Positions 57,301 to 64,000 of a stretch of 64,000 nucleotides of DNA are shown here, piece by piece; within the stretch, counting starts at the first letter, position 1, and the number at the start of each line of letters is the position of its first letter. A program made the position numbers and the translations under genes. Source of the DNA: Blastobasis lacticolella. Lineage: Eukaryota; Arthropoda; Insecta; Lepidoptera; Blastobasidae. Under the pieces are notes generated by a model. It did no database searches. It was not told the origin of the DNA and worked only from the letters and a program-made list of their open reading frames with translations. The stretch spans positions 23,481,712 through 23,545,711 of the forward strand of contig LR990041.1 in NCBI GenBank assembly GCA_905147135.1, read 5' to 3'.

Positions 57301-59622
57301 CGAACCCCCCCGGTATCTTACGGATTTTCTCGACTTTCTTTACTATCATATGCACGTATTGTGGCTGTTTGGTGTCCGGAAGAGTAGAAAAGCACCAAAC
57401 TTTTATACTCGTGGGTGTCGTAGAAGGCGACTAATGTTTTCGAGGTAGATCTAGAGTATTCATAGGTTACGAAAATGGGCTGCAGCGTTTTCCATTTTCA
57501 TAACTTCTGCGATCTCCAACCCGCCTGCCAAGCGTGGAGATTATGGCTATAACTTCCCCTCTCGCGGAAGAAGCCCTTACTCCTGCAGTGGACTGTCATG
57601 GGTTGTAATGATGATACATATAACCTTTCCAGAATAAATTCACCAGGCGATGGTAAGGAGTTAGCGGACATACGTACAGACAGACAGATAGACAGATGCG
57701 GAAAGCGACTTAAATGTATATAATGATGCAAACACTTACATCCCTGACACTATCGGCGCAAAATATCACAAACACTGTACAAATGCCAATTTGAGATAAA
57801 ATCATAAAACATGCCACTAAACATCTGAAAAGAAAAATGTAAGTAAACGAAATTGTGATGAAAGAAAGTTGATCATGATGATGATGATAGATATATGAAT
57901 GTGAAAGAGGCAAAAGAGGTGTGTCAGAATCGTAGCTTGTGGCAGCTTGTCTCTGCTTACCCCTATAGGATACGGGCGTGAGTGTGTATGTATAAAATTG
58001 TGAAGTCTTTTGTTTAAAACGAATAAAGAGTGAACATAATGCTCCCTCTCAATACCTAACATTTTTTCAAAATAGAATATGCGAACCCCTAGGGTTGCGG
58101 AGATTTTTATGTACTTACGGTCCCCATTCCGCGATGCAATGAAAGTATCTAGGGCCATGCAGCAACGCTATCCGGAAGCCGTATCTATACGATATGTATG
58201 ATATCTTTAGCTGGCGGCTAATTTCATTTTTGCACCACAGCTGAAATACGTATCATAAATATTCCGCTAGGCATAGGCCCGTTTTTGACGGTTCCAAAAC
58301 TGACGTTGAAGGTTTTGGAAGCTCATGTAAGGCGTGGTCGTGCGAAGACGGTGACCGACCGACACTCATCCAGGCTTACAGATGGAATTTTAATTAGTGG
58401 CGGGTATTAAATAATCATCTTGGCGTTAATGTCCCGGTTGTGCTTTCGGTTGTGTGTGGCGGGTAGTATGATGATAAATTTCTGTGGCTAGTACTTCAGA
58501 ATGATTCCCATTGATAACACGGTAGAAAATGCACAATGAGGCATCCTCTATTCGCAAAGCCAGATTGTCAAGTCTCTTCTGTTTGACGATTTGGGCCGTT
58601 CAACATCGAAGGCGATCAAATGGAAGAAGTTAATACTAAGGTGGACAGAAACTGAGACGTAAAGTGTTAGGCAGAGTCAAATTTAACACCAACCCCCTAA
58701 ATTCGCAGGTGTTACAGAGTAAGTCTAAGATGCAGACTAGCTCCAACCTCCGTCGATCAAAATGGGCAGCAGTTTTCTGTTGTTTATACACTGCGATCTC
58801 TTTGGATGTGGAGGAAATGAGAGGCAGACTGGGAAGAAGAAGACTTAGAATCTAGAATAAGTTATTTGCAGCAAGCGAAGCAGGAGGAGGAAACGATGAT
58901 GATGACGATGGTATAGTTTTGGAGGCTGGACTACTCCGGACACAGGGAGCTACATTTAACTAAATTACATTACAAATGAATATGCGCAACAAAATTAATC
59001 TAGCGTAAAATTGTTGCACACCAACACAATATGCAAGTGTATGATTAGAACTCCAATCAGTACTGAAGCCACGCAGCCGAAGATCATTCCCAGCTGGCTG
59101 ATCGCGTAAGGCATGCCGAGGAGTCCCGCTCCGAAGCCGACTCTAATAATATCGAAGTATGCCATATATATCCTGAAAGAGAATGAGACAAGGACTAGAA
59201 AAAAGCAAGTAGGGACAGTTTGAGTAACAACAAAAGTGAGATGGCACTAGATGGCGCAGTCGACAGTTTCGGTAATAATTGTATGCAGAAAACGGGATTA
59301 CAACCTTAATAATTTATTTTATTATTTTTCATTAAGTTTAAAGCCAGGTTGTGTAGTTGTAGAAAAGCTGCCTATATTTGCGTATACACAATTGAAGATT
59401 GATGGATGAATTAAAATATCAAATGAAATGTAAACAAAGTGATCGTCAGCTTACTCAATTGGCGCTGGAGGCCTCCTATGATCTCTGGGGTCGTAACCGT
59501 TATCCAGAGGAGGTTGGTCTGGCAGCTTGACGTACCTCACGTCTAGATACTCCATGTCAAGACCAACAGATAGGGGAGTATGTGTTGGCATCGACACCGT
59601 GCTTACTCTTTCAAAGGCAGCC
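45120..59622 (-). CDS. Proton-coupled amino-acid transporter-like (SLC36/PAT), nine exons, N-terminus incomplete
   Basis: Exons on the - strand: 59455-59622, 59020-59172, 58119-58184, 57740-57824, 56831-56942, 55491-55639, 53124-53299, 46780-46964, 45120-45394; about 455 codons. SLC36/PAT proteins carry amino acids with protons across plasma or lysosomal membranes through 11 helices. Family features: a polar N-terminus, then [13 protein letters not shown] (the GxGxLxxPxA signature of helix 1), ALLHGPRYF, a helix with [12 protein letters not shown], the [12 protein letters not shown] segment, [10 protein letters not shown], the GYHYGG region (compare GYxxxG), and a long C-terminal pair of helices. 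All junction phases fit. Exon 1 here begins in phase 2, so at least one upstream exon is missing. The loop after helix 2 is about 20 residues shorter than usual, suggesting an unseen exon between 58184 and 59020. Substrate is unknown. Confidence 0.8.
45790..46145 (+). mobile_element. RTE-type LINE fragment
   Basis: Frame with [59 protein letters not shown], then [16 protein letters not shown] after a stop: the C-terminal region of an RTE. It lies in the intron between PAT-like exons h and the last exon. Confidence 0.7.
46470..46769 (-). mobile_element. RTE-type LINE 3' tail inserted at a splice donor
   Basis: Encodes [17 protein letters not shown] and, shifted, [36 protein letters not shown] and [18 protein letters not shown]: the C-terminus of an RTE reverse transcriptase. 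It is flanked by TAAAACTT at 46462-46469 and 46770-46777, an 8-bp target duplication that starts at intron position +3 after PAT-like exon h. Confidence 0.78.
46780..46964 (-). CDS. PAT-like exon h
   Basis: Acceptor GTGATCTGTTCCAG; encodes [20 protein letters not shown], then a cytoplasmic loop and helix KPIFVLIT. Donor ACAT|GTAAGT, phase 1. A decayed partial copy of its 5' part lies upstream at 47010-47061, and an RTE fragment starts 10 bp into the next intron. Confidence 0.75.
47010..47061 (-). pseudogene. Decayed partial duplicate of PAT-like exon h
   Basis: About 52 bp closely resembling the 5' end of exon h (encoding [13 protein letters not shown]), preceded by its own acceptor-like TTTGTTTTAG but followed by an in-frame TAG. 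It lies 97 bp upstream of the real exon. Inclusion in mRNA would truncate the transporter. Confidence 0.6.
47126..47342 (+). mobile_element. tRNA-derived SINE with internal deletion
   Basis: Well-preserved head (TCTGACTCGTAAGCGAGAGG, TTCGAATCCCACTGCGGCC), then GTACCAATAACTCGTTTCTG. The middle body is missing; ends GGTTAACGCCAAGATGATG. In a PAT-like gene intron, antisense. Confidence 0.72.
47690..47972 (+). mobile_element. LINE C-terminal fragment, CR1/L2-like
   Basis: Frame [20 protein letters not shown] then [20 protein letters not shown] and [17 protein letters not shown]. This is the FxGPxxxNxLP...F...L...FYSxxEFL terminal block of CR1-like LINEs. The complete Jockey-type LINE is inserted at its 3' end. 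Confidence 0.65.
48270..49616 (+). CDS. LINE ORF1: gag-like nucleic-acid-binding protein with three zinc knuckles
   Basis: Encodes the RNA-binding ORF1 protein that packages LINE RNA. Domains: a polar, low-complexity N-terminus; a PRE_C2HC-like domain (region [20 protein letters not shown], about residues 200-275); three Cys/His knuckles starting near residue 282 ([42 protein letters not shown]); and a C-terminal Lys/Thr-rich tail with a possible coiled coil. The open frame begins at a TTG codon after a TAG. The first in-frame ATG is at 48459 (residue 64), so either initiation is internal (385 aa) or the original start codon is mutated. The TAA stop is immediately followed by the ORF2 ATG. 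Confidence 0.88.
   Translation: MRTPDKSKLPEVAAQASGTVNATGNKPNVEPNFGLSNQISNKDIPPTTNNDTEKVNLDPDNQPMDVENEWQSMPILRLNKNRYKKRRLNNTSSPEPESLPLQNRYSNLQLDEGEHDNIGTEKTTKPPPIMLYAIKDISKLNELIKGVLDESQYAYKIVTKNQLRVTCVNTESYKKLMSLVRERGLVGHTFTQKDERPYRIVIRNLHPSTPIEAIKEAVESTGNKVRGEIINARHGPTKTPLYTWFINLEPNQNNETVKSLRYIYHTSVTIEDPIRKKVIPQCKRCQQYGHTRNNCMRPYRCVKCAKNHNTTDCPKQDKTTPATCALCLEAHPANYKGCKVYLEILKRKSTPRVQGYKQNAPSLNENKSKISENGTTLSNKKSPETTEPRTSGTTEPTKTYAQIVANTDNTPSKLETILTKQAEKLDRLIEQMGTLMSLLTTIVNKLVP
49617..52307 (+). CDS. LINE ORF2: endonuclease-reverse transcriptase
   Basis: 896 residues, uninterrupted. Residues 1-225 form an APE-type endonuclease with the expected motifs: [30 protein letters not shown] and SSDHTPV. 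Residues about 440-740 form the reverse transcriptase: [56 protein letters not shown], and the catalytic FADD at residues 673-676. The C-terminal region has the usual connection and thumb segments. No stops or frameshifts were seen, so the enzyme may be functional. It starts directly on the base after the ORF1 stop. Confidence 0.92.
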   Translation: MALRVVLWNSNGLLDKKQDIETLLKLQNVDVLLISEAHLTPQASFTLKGYSTYVTCHPDNTAHAGTAILIKQNIKHQPLPEYRTTKIQATSIMVYDKQSPITLSSVYCPPKKRQYSEINDEEFNRFFKTLGNRFIAGGDWNAKNTQWGSRLTTTRGRSLKRSLESNQLHTITTCKPTYWPTDANRLPDLLDFFLYKGINAHFLNIEDCCDSSSDHTPVILTMSTTIISKLKRPYLCNKHTDWDYFQEYLTQNLNLNIPLKTEDDIENATIALTNCIHAAARASTPSDDKPRQGIQNLPLEVKKRVLEKRRLRRVWHCTRLPADKTAFNKAAAELKKFLVEVENETLQLYLQNLTPTNPARKEYSLWKAVKSRDKPLQAVHPLKEPDGTWARTDEERAEAYGQYLEDVFTPNNDLGTKEIDQEVDDFLASDLQLSPPLRCTTPGEIRRLIHGLKKKKAPGYDLVTAEILQKLPREAIIYITTLFNAILRTSYFPSIWKVSQVTMVLKPGKPPHLASSYRPISLLPVLSKVLEKVIVSRMNTHTNENASIPEHQFGFRKFHGTVEQVHRVCEYIRNALENKKYCSGVFLDVQQAFDKVWHDGLLYKLKKVLPHNMYLILRSYLGCRMFYVRANDATSRFFDIKAGVPQGSVLGPALYLLYTADVPESENVLTATFADDTAVLTSDENPVEASRILQQHLDKVHTWMKNWRIKASALKSKHITFTLRKRDCDAVKLGEEVLPHNNEVKYLGFHLDRKQNWKCHIQKKREELNHRFKSLSWLLGRRSRLSVENKVTIYNSILKPVWTYGIQLWGTAKTSNTGILQRFQNCVLKEIVNAPWFTRMEDVHEYLGVPTVREEINNLTRSYWERIRSHQNKLAQMLKEPPKIRRLKRLHLWDNI
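52838..52902 (-). repeat. Inverted scrap of the LINE 3' UTR-type repeat
   Basis: ATTAAATATCTCTTTCCATC and GGAAGGAAACACACAGTGAC are the complement of the tail in 9380-9852. Confidence 0.55.
52945..53100 (+). mobile_element. LINE C-terminal fragment
   Basis: + strand reads [20 protein letters not shown] then [11 protein letters not shown], the same block as at 23565-23840. It adjoins PAT-like exon g. Confidence 0.6.
53124..53299 (-). CDS. PAT-like exon g
   Basis: Acceptor TTGTTCTTCACAG; encodes [20 protein letters not shown], then [20 protein letters not shown]. Donor AC|GTACGT gives phase 2, which matches exon h. Confidence 0.75.
53367..53442. repeat. Imperfect 75-bp hairpin
   Basis: CCTGATTGATATTCTAAAAG is inverted as CTTTTGGGATATCAATCAGG around a short loop. 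The stem is about 30 bp. A tiny MITE or structured remnant. Confidence 0.55.
53650..54215. repeat. MITE-like cluster with CGATATGTCG motifs
   Basis: Three or more copies of a motif close to AACGATAAGCGATATGTCGT (near 53680, 53830 and inverted near 54155) with repeated spacer blocks (ATTCGAGACTTG at about 53970 and 54120). It ends in TTGGTCATATAGGCTG. The same motif family occurs at 23390-23545. Confidence 0.5.
54588..54780 (-). mobile_element. RTE-type LINE 3' tail
   Basis: + strand AAATCAGCGGAAGACGACCA, GAGATCTCCACAAAGGCCGG and TACCAGGTCCTCGGTC match the tails at 3886 and 46470, in the same orientation. Confidence 0.65.
54948..55314. mobile_element. MITE, second copy of the GTAAGTCCGAATC family
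   Basis: Termini TATAATAAGCTCACGATAAG and an inverted relative at 55290-55314. The interior includes CCATATCCACACTTTATAAT as in the copy at 35795, in the opposite orientation. Confidence 0.65.
55491..55639 (-). CDS. PAT-like exon f
   Basis: Acceptor CTATTTTGCAG; encodes [20 protein letters not shown] then [19 protein letters not shown], the conserved FFGTxxFxFxxI region. Donor GTG|GTAAGT, phase 0. Confidence 0.78.
56562..56813 (-). mobile_element. RTE-like LINE 3' tail with 9-bp target duplication
   Basis: - strand frame [60 protein letters not shown], ending in GATGATG. The 9-bp CCGACATCT occurs at both ends (56553-56561 and 56814-56822). It starts about 20 bp into the intron after PAT-like exon e. 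Confidence 0.75.
56831..56942 (-). CDS. PAT-like exon e
   Basis: Acceptor TTGTGTTTCCAG; encodes [20 protein letters not shown] then [12 protein letters not shown]. Donor G|GTAAAT, phase 1. An RTE fragment is inserted about 20 bp into the following intron. Confidence 0.75.
56965..57110 (+). mobile_element. LINE C-terminal fragment
   Basis: Frame [20 protein letters not shown] then [19 protein letters not shown], the same family as 52945-53100 and 23565-23840. Sits just upstream of PAT-like exon e. Confidence 0.6.
57160..57275 (+). mobile_element. tRNA-derived SINE, 3' fragment
   Basis: CTGGCAGTCACTCCACTGCA through GGCGGACTCCGGACCCTCGC to GGCCATAACGCCAA. Followed by a (CA)n run at about 57282-57297. 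Confidence 0.65.
57360..57612 (+). repeat. Dispersed repeat with CCCGCCTGCCAAGCGTGG
   Basis: Copy from GGCTGTTTGGTGTCCGGAAG through GTGGGTGTCGTAGAAGGCGA to CTGCAGTGGACTGTCATGG. Confidence 0.65.
57740..57824 (-). CDS. PAT-like exon d (helix 3)
   Basis: Acceptor TTTTTCTTTTCAG; encodes [20 protein letters not shown] and FCADSVRD, the conserved tQxGfCxVYfvF-type helix. Donor GAT|GTAAGT, phase 0. Confidence 0.75.
58119..58184 (-). CDS. PAT-like exon c
   Basis: Acceptor ATATCGTATAG; encodes [21 protein letters not shown], matching the A-x-x-x-GP motif before helix 3 in PAT transporters. Donor CC|GTAAGT, phase 2. Confidence 0.65.
58412..58450 (-). mobile_element. tRNA-derived SINE, terminal scrap
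   Basis: ATCATCTTGGCGTTAATGTC and CCGGTTGTGCTTTCGG match the inverted 3' end of the SINE; the rest is lost. Confidence 0.5.
58480..58660 (+). repeat. RTE-related dispersed repeat
   Basis: AAAATGCACAATGAGGCATC, TCGCAAAGCCAGATTGTCAA and TTCTGTTTGACGATTTGG look like a block that recurs in RTE-rich lepidopteran DNA. No homolog is present elsewhere in the window, so the call rests on recollection. Confidence 0.3.
59020..59172 (-). CDS. PAT-like exon b (helices 1-2, PAT signature)
   Basis: Strong acceptor CATTCTCTTTCAG; encodes [20 protein letters not shown] and a second helix ending HLHIVLV. The 3' boundary is uncertain: the donor at 59019 (GTGCAA) keeps phase with the next exon found, but it is weak and the loop it implies is unusually short. 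Confidence 0.65.
59455..59622 (-). CDS. PAT-like exon a (N-terminal cytoplasmic region)
   Basis: Acceptor TTCTTTAAACAG; encodes a polar segment with [20 protein letters not shown], donor GA|GTAAGC in phase 2. It enters as the third base of a codon, so an upstream coding exon must exist. None was recognised up to the window end. Confidence 0.65.
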
Positions 59623-60414
59623 CTGTTTAAAGAACACAATATCACATCACCGTCAGGTTAGGTCAGGACATAATCCCCCGACGGGATTGTCGTAGTATGA
59701 AGTTGTCGTTTTTTTCGCCAACATAGGTATATTTACTCACAACTTTTTTATTTTAAATATCATGTAGAAACCAGCAATTCATTTCGAAAATAGGGAAGAC
59801 CTAAATGCTTCTAAGATATTTAAAATCAATAATAAGTTATTACTAAAGTTTGTAATCACCTTTTAGATTATCCCTTTTTATTTGCCATCAGTTTTGCCTC
59901 TTTAACCAGATATAATTTTATTATATAGGTAGTTATAAAAGAATACATTTCTGTTAGCTTAATTTTGTTTGATTATACCAACGATACCTTATTGAAATCG
60001 GATTAAGTTTTTAAGAAATATAAAAAATATTTTATATGAAAACTTCAGTCTTGGTCATTTTCTCTATACAAAATGACAATTTCATCTTTTTGGTCCTAAT
60101 ATTTTCAAATATTTCCCTACATACTGAACCGCTTTTAATAAAACAAAGCCAGGTACTATTCCGATTAAATTGGTTTACAAATAAAGAAAACCACATAGAA
60201 ATCTGTACATTACTTCGGGAGCTACCATGATGGGTTTTGTATTCCGCGTTGGCAAACCTTTTAAACGTCCTTCAACATTTAAACTATTATTTAACAGTTT
60301 TGTACGTAATCGACTTGAATTCGCCAGTACTGTGTGGCACCCCTTTTACACAAATCTTATTCATAGGATTGCGTCCAAAAGAAATTTATTAAATCTCTAG
60401 AGTACCGAACTGGT

Positions 60415-60920
60415 CATGAGTATACTGATTCTCAATCCTCTCTATTGAAGCATAAACTTGCCTCACTGACACAGCGTCGGGCTAATAGCGATGCCGCGTT
60501 TCTATTTAAAATTGTCAATAACCTGGTGGACGCTCCCGCACTGTTACACTGTTTATCACTCAGGGTACCTTATAGACAGGAAAGAAGTGTACGGAAGAAG
60601 CAATTGTTTTCAATTGCCTATTTTAAAACATGTTTTGCCAAAAATACTTTCATTCGACGTGCATGTGAATTCTGTAATAATTTACTGCTTGACGATGTGG
60701 ATATGTTTTACAATTCATTGGGAACCTTTAAGAAATTGTTATCTTCAAGAGTTGACTGTTATGGCTAACTTCTTTAGATTTAAGTGGTTTGTATGTAATT
60801 TTCTTTCATTGTATTAGTGTTACTATGCAAAATTGGGAACTATAGGTCTATTTACAGTAATTTTAATTTTAATATTTATTTGTATGACTGTTTGTTCCAA
60901 AATAAATATAAAAAAATATA
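60415..60920 (+). mobile_element. LINE C-terminal fragment with A-rich tail
   Basis: Frame RRANSDAAFLFKIVNNLVDA, PALLHCLSLRVPYRQERSVR, NTFIRRACEFCNNL and DMFYNSLGTFKKL ends near 60768, followed by an AT-rich 3' UTR and AAATATAAAAAAATA at 60903-60920. Same general type as 20045-21228. The 5' part is lost. Confidence 0.65.
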
Positions 60921-60984
60921 TATGACGGATCGCGGTCAATAGTATGGAATCATGTGGTCAATAGTACGGACTCATGACGATGAA

Positions 60985-61105
60985 AACGGAAGTGGGAGTG
61001 CGCCCTCTGGTGGGGCGTGCTGACAGAGTCTCGACGGCACGACTCGGGCCGAGTGGCGGCCATTCTTGGCGCGACCGCCGCCGAGGAGTGACGCGTCTTG
61101 AAACT
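60985..61105. other. GC-rich block, possible promoter or retroelement 5' end
   Basis: GGGAGTGCGCCCTCTGGTGG, GAGTGGCGGCCATTCTTGGC and CGACCGCCGCCGAGGAGTGA stand out from AT-rich flanks. It lies upstream of the recognised PAT-like exons, so it could be that gene's promoter read on the - strand, but no exon was found between. It contains AGATGGCGC-like insulator-type words (GCGCCCTCTGGTGG), noted without weight. Confidence 0.3.
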
Positions 61106-61639
61106 GTCTCCACATTTCGTTTATAGAAAGTGTTATTTACGTTTGAAAATAAAGTAATTTTAAAATCACTTTTGAAATAAGAAAGTTAATCACCTCAACT
61201 GCCTACATTGTGATACTGCTCTGATTTCAAGTGAAATTATAAGTGATGTGCAAAAATGAATTGGAATAAATACAGTGGAGTAAATGTGAACCTTTTCTTT
61301 AATTTATCTGGACGATCTAATACTGATATCACCACCCTGATGACAATGATCCTGATACACCCTTTCCTTCACGCGACGACATCAGAAGCGGTGATGACGA
61401 ACGCAACGCCCAAGAGATGGAATGATGAGAAGCGACAAAGAAAATGCAGATAACGCTTTGTGGAAGCGTAATAATAAAAGGAAAGTGATTACTCGATCCA
61501 GTTGAATTGCCTACATTAAAATATAAGATGATTAAACACGTTCAAAGCGCAGCCAAGAGTCCAAACACCCCGAGATATAAGACAAAGACTTCGTCAGAGA
61601 GAATTGGGGGGATTTATAAAGTAAACAACAAATCATCTG

Positions 61640-61706
61640 TACCAATTGGTTATGGTCAAGGCAGACCTCGGGCCTTCGAGAGCACCACTGGGATATTGAC
61701 ACCATT
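61640..61706 (+). mobile_element. tRNA-derived SINE, 3' fragment
   Basis: GGTTATGGTCAAGGCAGACC then CTCGGGCCTTCGAGAGCACC and GGGATATTGACACC match the SINE end. Confidence 0.5.
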
Positions 61707-61709
61707 ATT

Positions 61710-62780
61710 AAAAATCTAGTGAAACTTACTATGGACGGCACTTTGGTATGTATTCTTTGTTTTTGCGAAACTTAATTTAGATTACTCATGTAAAATATTC
61801 CCCTTTTAAAAAAAAAAAGAAATAATGTTAGTTGAATAATTTACGTAGTTCTAAATTAGCCAGCTAAAGTTTATTCAAGGAAGTTAAAGTAAATGCTTAG
61901 ATTTAGATTAATTTAGCAGTGTGGTTTGACACCACAATTTAATGAATTGCTTAAATTTCTGCAGATAAATAAAACGATTAAAACCGGCGAGTATTATTTT
62001 TTTATTTTTTAAGTTTTACTAATACAATTATTTTCTTCTATTGCATAACAATGGTGTACAACGGTTCGCTTCACCTACGAGAACAACATTGCAATGCAAC
62101 GCTGGACTGGTAGCCTCAACGTGATTGTTTCAACATGGGACGATGGTAGACAATCTGCGAGTGTTGCGTACATGACTGAGAAATGATGTGATATTGACAG
62201 TTCCTCTTTATCTGGTGAGTCCTATACATAATTATTATTTGGTAAAAACCTGTGCTGAAAAGAGGCTCCCTAGCAGATTTTAAGAGTTATTTACTTTAAT
62301 AATTCAGAAAAGTATTCTGATAGAAACACTACTGATGCCCTTAGTAGAGAGAAGGGCAGGTTAATTTGTATCTTTAGTGAAACTACAAATACAAAGAATG
62401 TAAACAAAACAAAAAGAACGTCATTTATGGTCAGTGTTACAAATTGTTGGTATAGATGTCAAAAACTACTGCCAAGTTTAATAAATGTTAGCTTTTGCGG
62501 GTACCTATGTCAATTAATGTGGGCTGTCTAATAGAATATTACTGAGAAAATATAAATCACTCCACAAAAATAGTAAGAATTATGTTAAATCCCTCTAAAT
62601 GTTATAGTACACTGTGTTAAAATAAAAAAGTGACATTTAATCTAAGATTATTTTACCATCTTGAAACATGGTACGCTATGATTTAACGTATTACCAACAT
62701 CACGTCAGTTATCGGAAAACAAGAATAAGAAGTACTTGAAAGCATAGTCCTATTATTTTAAAAAATTGAGTACGTAAGCA
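61710..62780. other. AT-rich stretch, no gene recognised
   Basis: No open frame with domain features on either strand and no clear repeat. The missing upstream exon of the PAT-like gene might lie here or beyond the window, but none could be picked out. Confidence 0.4.
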
Positions 62781-62784
62781 TCGT

Positions 62785-63000
62785 TATGGTGGTACTGCTG
62801 CTGATTGACTTCTTCTTCTTGATCGTTGCCTCACTGCTGAAGATCGTGACATCTTCGGAGTTTGTCTCCATCGGTCGCCTGATGTACTGCGACGTTGACG
62901 GATGTATCGTTCGGATAATTGGTCCGCCCATCTCTTCGGACTTCGGCCTCTGGGTCTCTTGCCTTCGACTTTTCTCGTCACCATAAATCGTTCCAGATTG
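62785..63000 (-). mobile_element. LINE C-terminal remnant, RTE-like
   Basis: - strand frame NLERFMVTRKVEGKRPRGRS and PKRWADQLSERYIR resembles the RGRSPxRWxDxI block near the end of RTE reverse transcriptases; the tail is Arg/Ser-rich and degraded. Confidence 0.6.
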
Positions 63001-63004
63001 CTGA

Positions 63005-64000
63005 TTAAGTAAATATTTGATAATAACAGTGTGACAGGGATGCCGTAGCAGTGAGTTTGTGGAACAATTAGCTGGTGTACTTTAGGATGTTCTATCTTAG
63101 AGATAGGATAGGCTTCGAATGTGCAAAATTTCAATAATGACCCAGTACAGATCTCCGCGATTTCTATGCGAGCGGGAGGGTGCCAACATGTATCGGAAAA
63201 AAAGATAAAAATTGTTAGCGTGTTTGTTTACATTTAACAGGAGACATTCGAACGAACTTTTCCATATTTCAGTATGTTTGTTATTGTGGTCGTAGTTTCC
63301 CAATGTTATAGGAGATATCCGCGGTAACAATGGGATCACTCATATACGTTTCTTTTAATACTACAAAATGGAAAAAAAGGGGTAGGTTGGTTAGTAATTT
63401 AATTTTATGTTGGTATCAAGTTATAAATCGAAAGCAAAAAATAAATACGAGTAAGTGAACTGATTGACGGTAGATAATTTCGATTTATGTTTTGAGTAAC
63501 TAAAGATAAACCTGTGACTTAGTTCGACCGAAAACCATTTGTTCTATGTTAATATGACTTAGTTTGACCTGGTTGAAGACTTTGTTAGACAAATCTATCT
63601 AAGAAGCTAACTCAATATGTGACGTCTATCGAGCCGAGGTTTTTATAAGATTTATGTGATAGTTTTGTTTTCTTAAAATTTCGTAATTCGCATCATCGGA
63701 TGGAGGTGATCGTGTTTTATCACTGATGGTGGGCTGATGGAGCCTATGGGAGAGTTTTATGGTTGCTTACCAGCCTGATGGAGGCTATGGGAGCGTGGCT
63801 AATAGAAGGTAGTTGTTTCAATCTTTGTGAGAAAATGTTGAACGATAATGATGTTAAGAAAGTCCAGATATTTTGGTGATTGTTCAATAGTCGGTTTATT
63901 AAATTAACTTTAGCTCCGAGTACTGAAATTTCCATGATTACCGATATAAAGTAACTTTTTCGAGTTCTGTTGTTGTACCAGTAAGCAATGGTGAGATTTT
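63005..64000. other. AT-rich stretch, no gene recognised
   Basis: Nothing beyond a short direct repeat near 63730-63790 (GATGGAGCCTATGGGAG / GATGGAGGCTATGGGAG). Open frames are short and featureless. Confidence 0.4.

Noticed and set aside
61256..61453. 65-codon gene starting MNWNKYSG
   Set aside because: It follows a GC-rich block and has an ATG, but no splice partner, no domain and a low-complexity end. Not supported as a gene.
1..64000. CRISPR arrays or prokaryotic operons
   Set aside because: No regularly spaced direct repeats with unique spacers. The only regular array is an 81-bp minisatellite without spacers. Split exons and LINE/SINE content show a eukaryotic genome.

Overview
The window looks like euchromatin from a moth or butterfly (Lepidoptera). 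It is AT-rich and intron-rich, and full of short degraded transposable elements of types common in lepidopteran genomes: RTE, Jockey and CR1 LINE tails, a tRNA-derived SINE, Penelope, mariner and piggyBac-type elements, and MITEs. No bacterial gene structure, operons, rRNA or credible functional tRNA genes were seen. All calls come from reading the sequence; no alignment or search was run.

Three host genes can be assembled from exons whose reading phases agree. (1) A gustatory receptor-like gene on the + strand has nine exons from 14016 to 34235. They encode about 460 residues ending in the family's TYLV-type motif. The last-but-one intron appears to use a GC-AG donor. (2) A small four-helix membrane protein of DUF4728 type lies on the - strand, with four exons from 41836 down to 38124 (148 residues). 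A CRE- and initiator-bearing, GC-richer block about 1 kb upstream is a candidate promoter. (3) An SLC36/PAT-type amino-acid transporter lies on the - strand, with nine recognised exons from 59622 down to 45120. Its first exon is not identified, and one loop between helices 2 and 3 seems to be missing.

The rest is largely layers of mobile DNA. 1-13.9 kb: SINE copies, MITEs, a 1.2 kb TTAA-flanked piggyBac-type non-autonomous element, and LINE pieces. 14.5-21.2 kb: a CR1/Jockey-type LINE apparently split by later material, including a broken DD41D mariner and an 81-bp minisatellite. 22-28 kb: a G-rich minisatellite attached to a LINE 3' tail, then two Penelope-like elements head to head. 31.2-32.5 kb: a SINE interrupted by an RTE insertion with an 8-bp target duplication. 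34.5-35.6 kb: a 1.07 kb foldback element made of nested inverted repeats. 48.0-52.4 kb: a complete two-ORF Jockey-type LINE with a poly(A) tail and a 15-bp target duplication, lying antisense in an intron of the transporter.

The genes do not form a pathway. The receptor and the two - strand membrane-protein genes are neighbours only. Their large introns are where the mobile elements have accumulated, and two RTE tails have landed within about 20 bp of transporter splice donors without destroying them.
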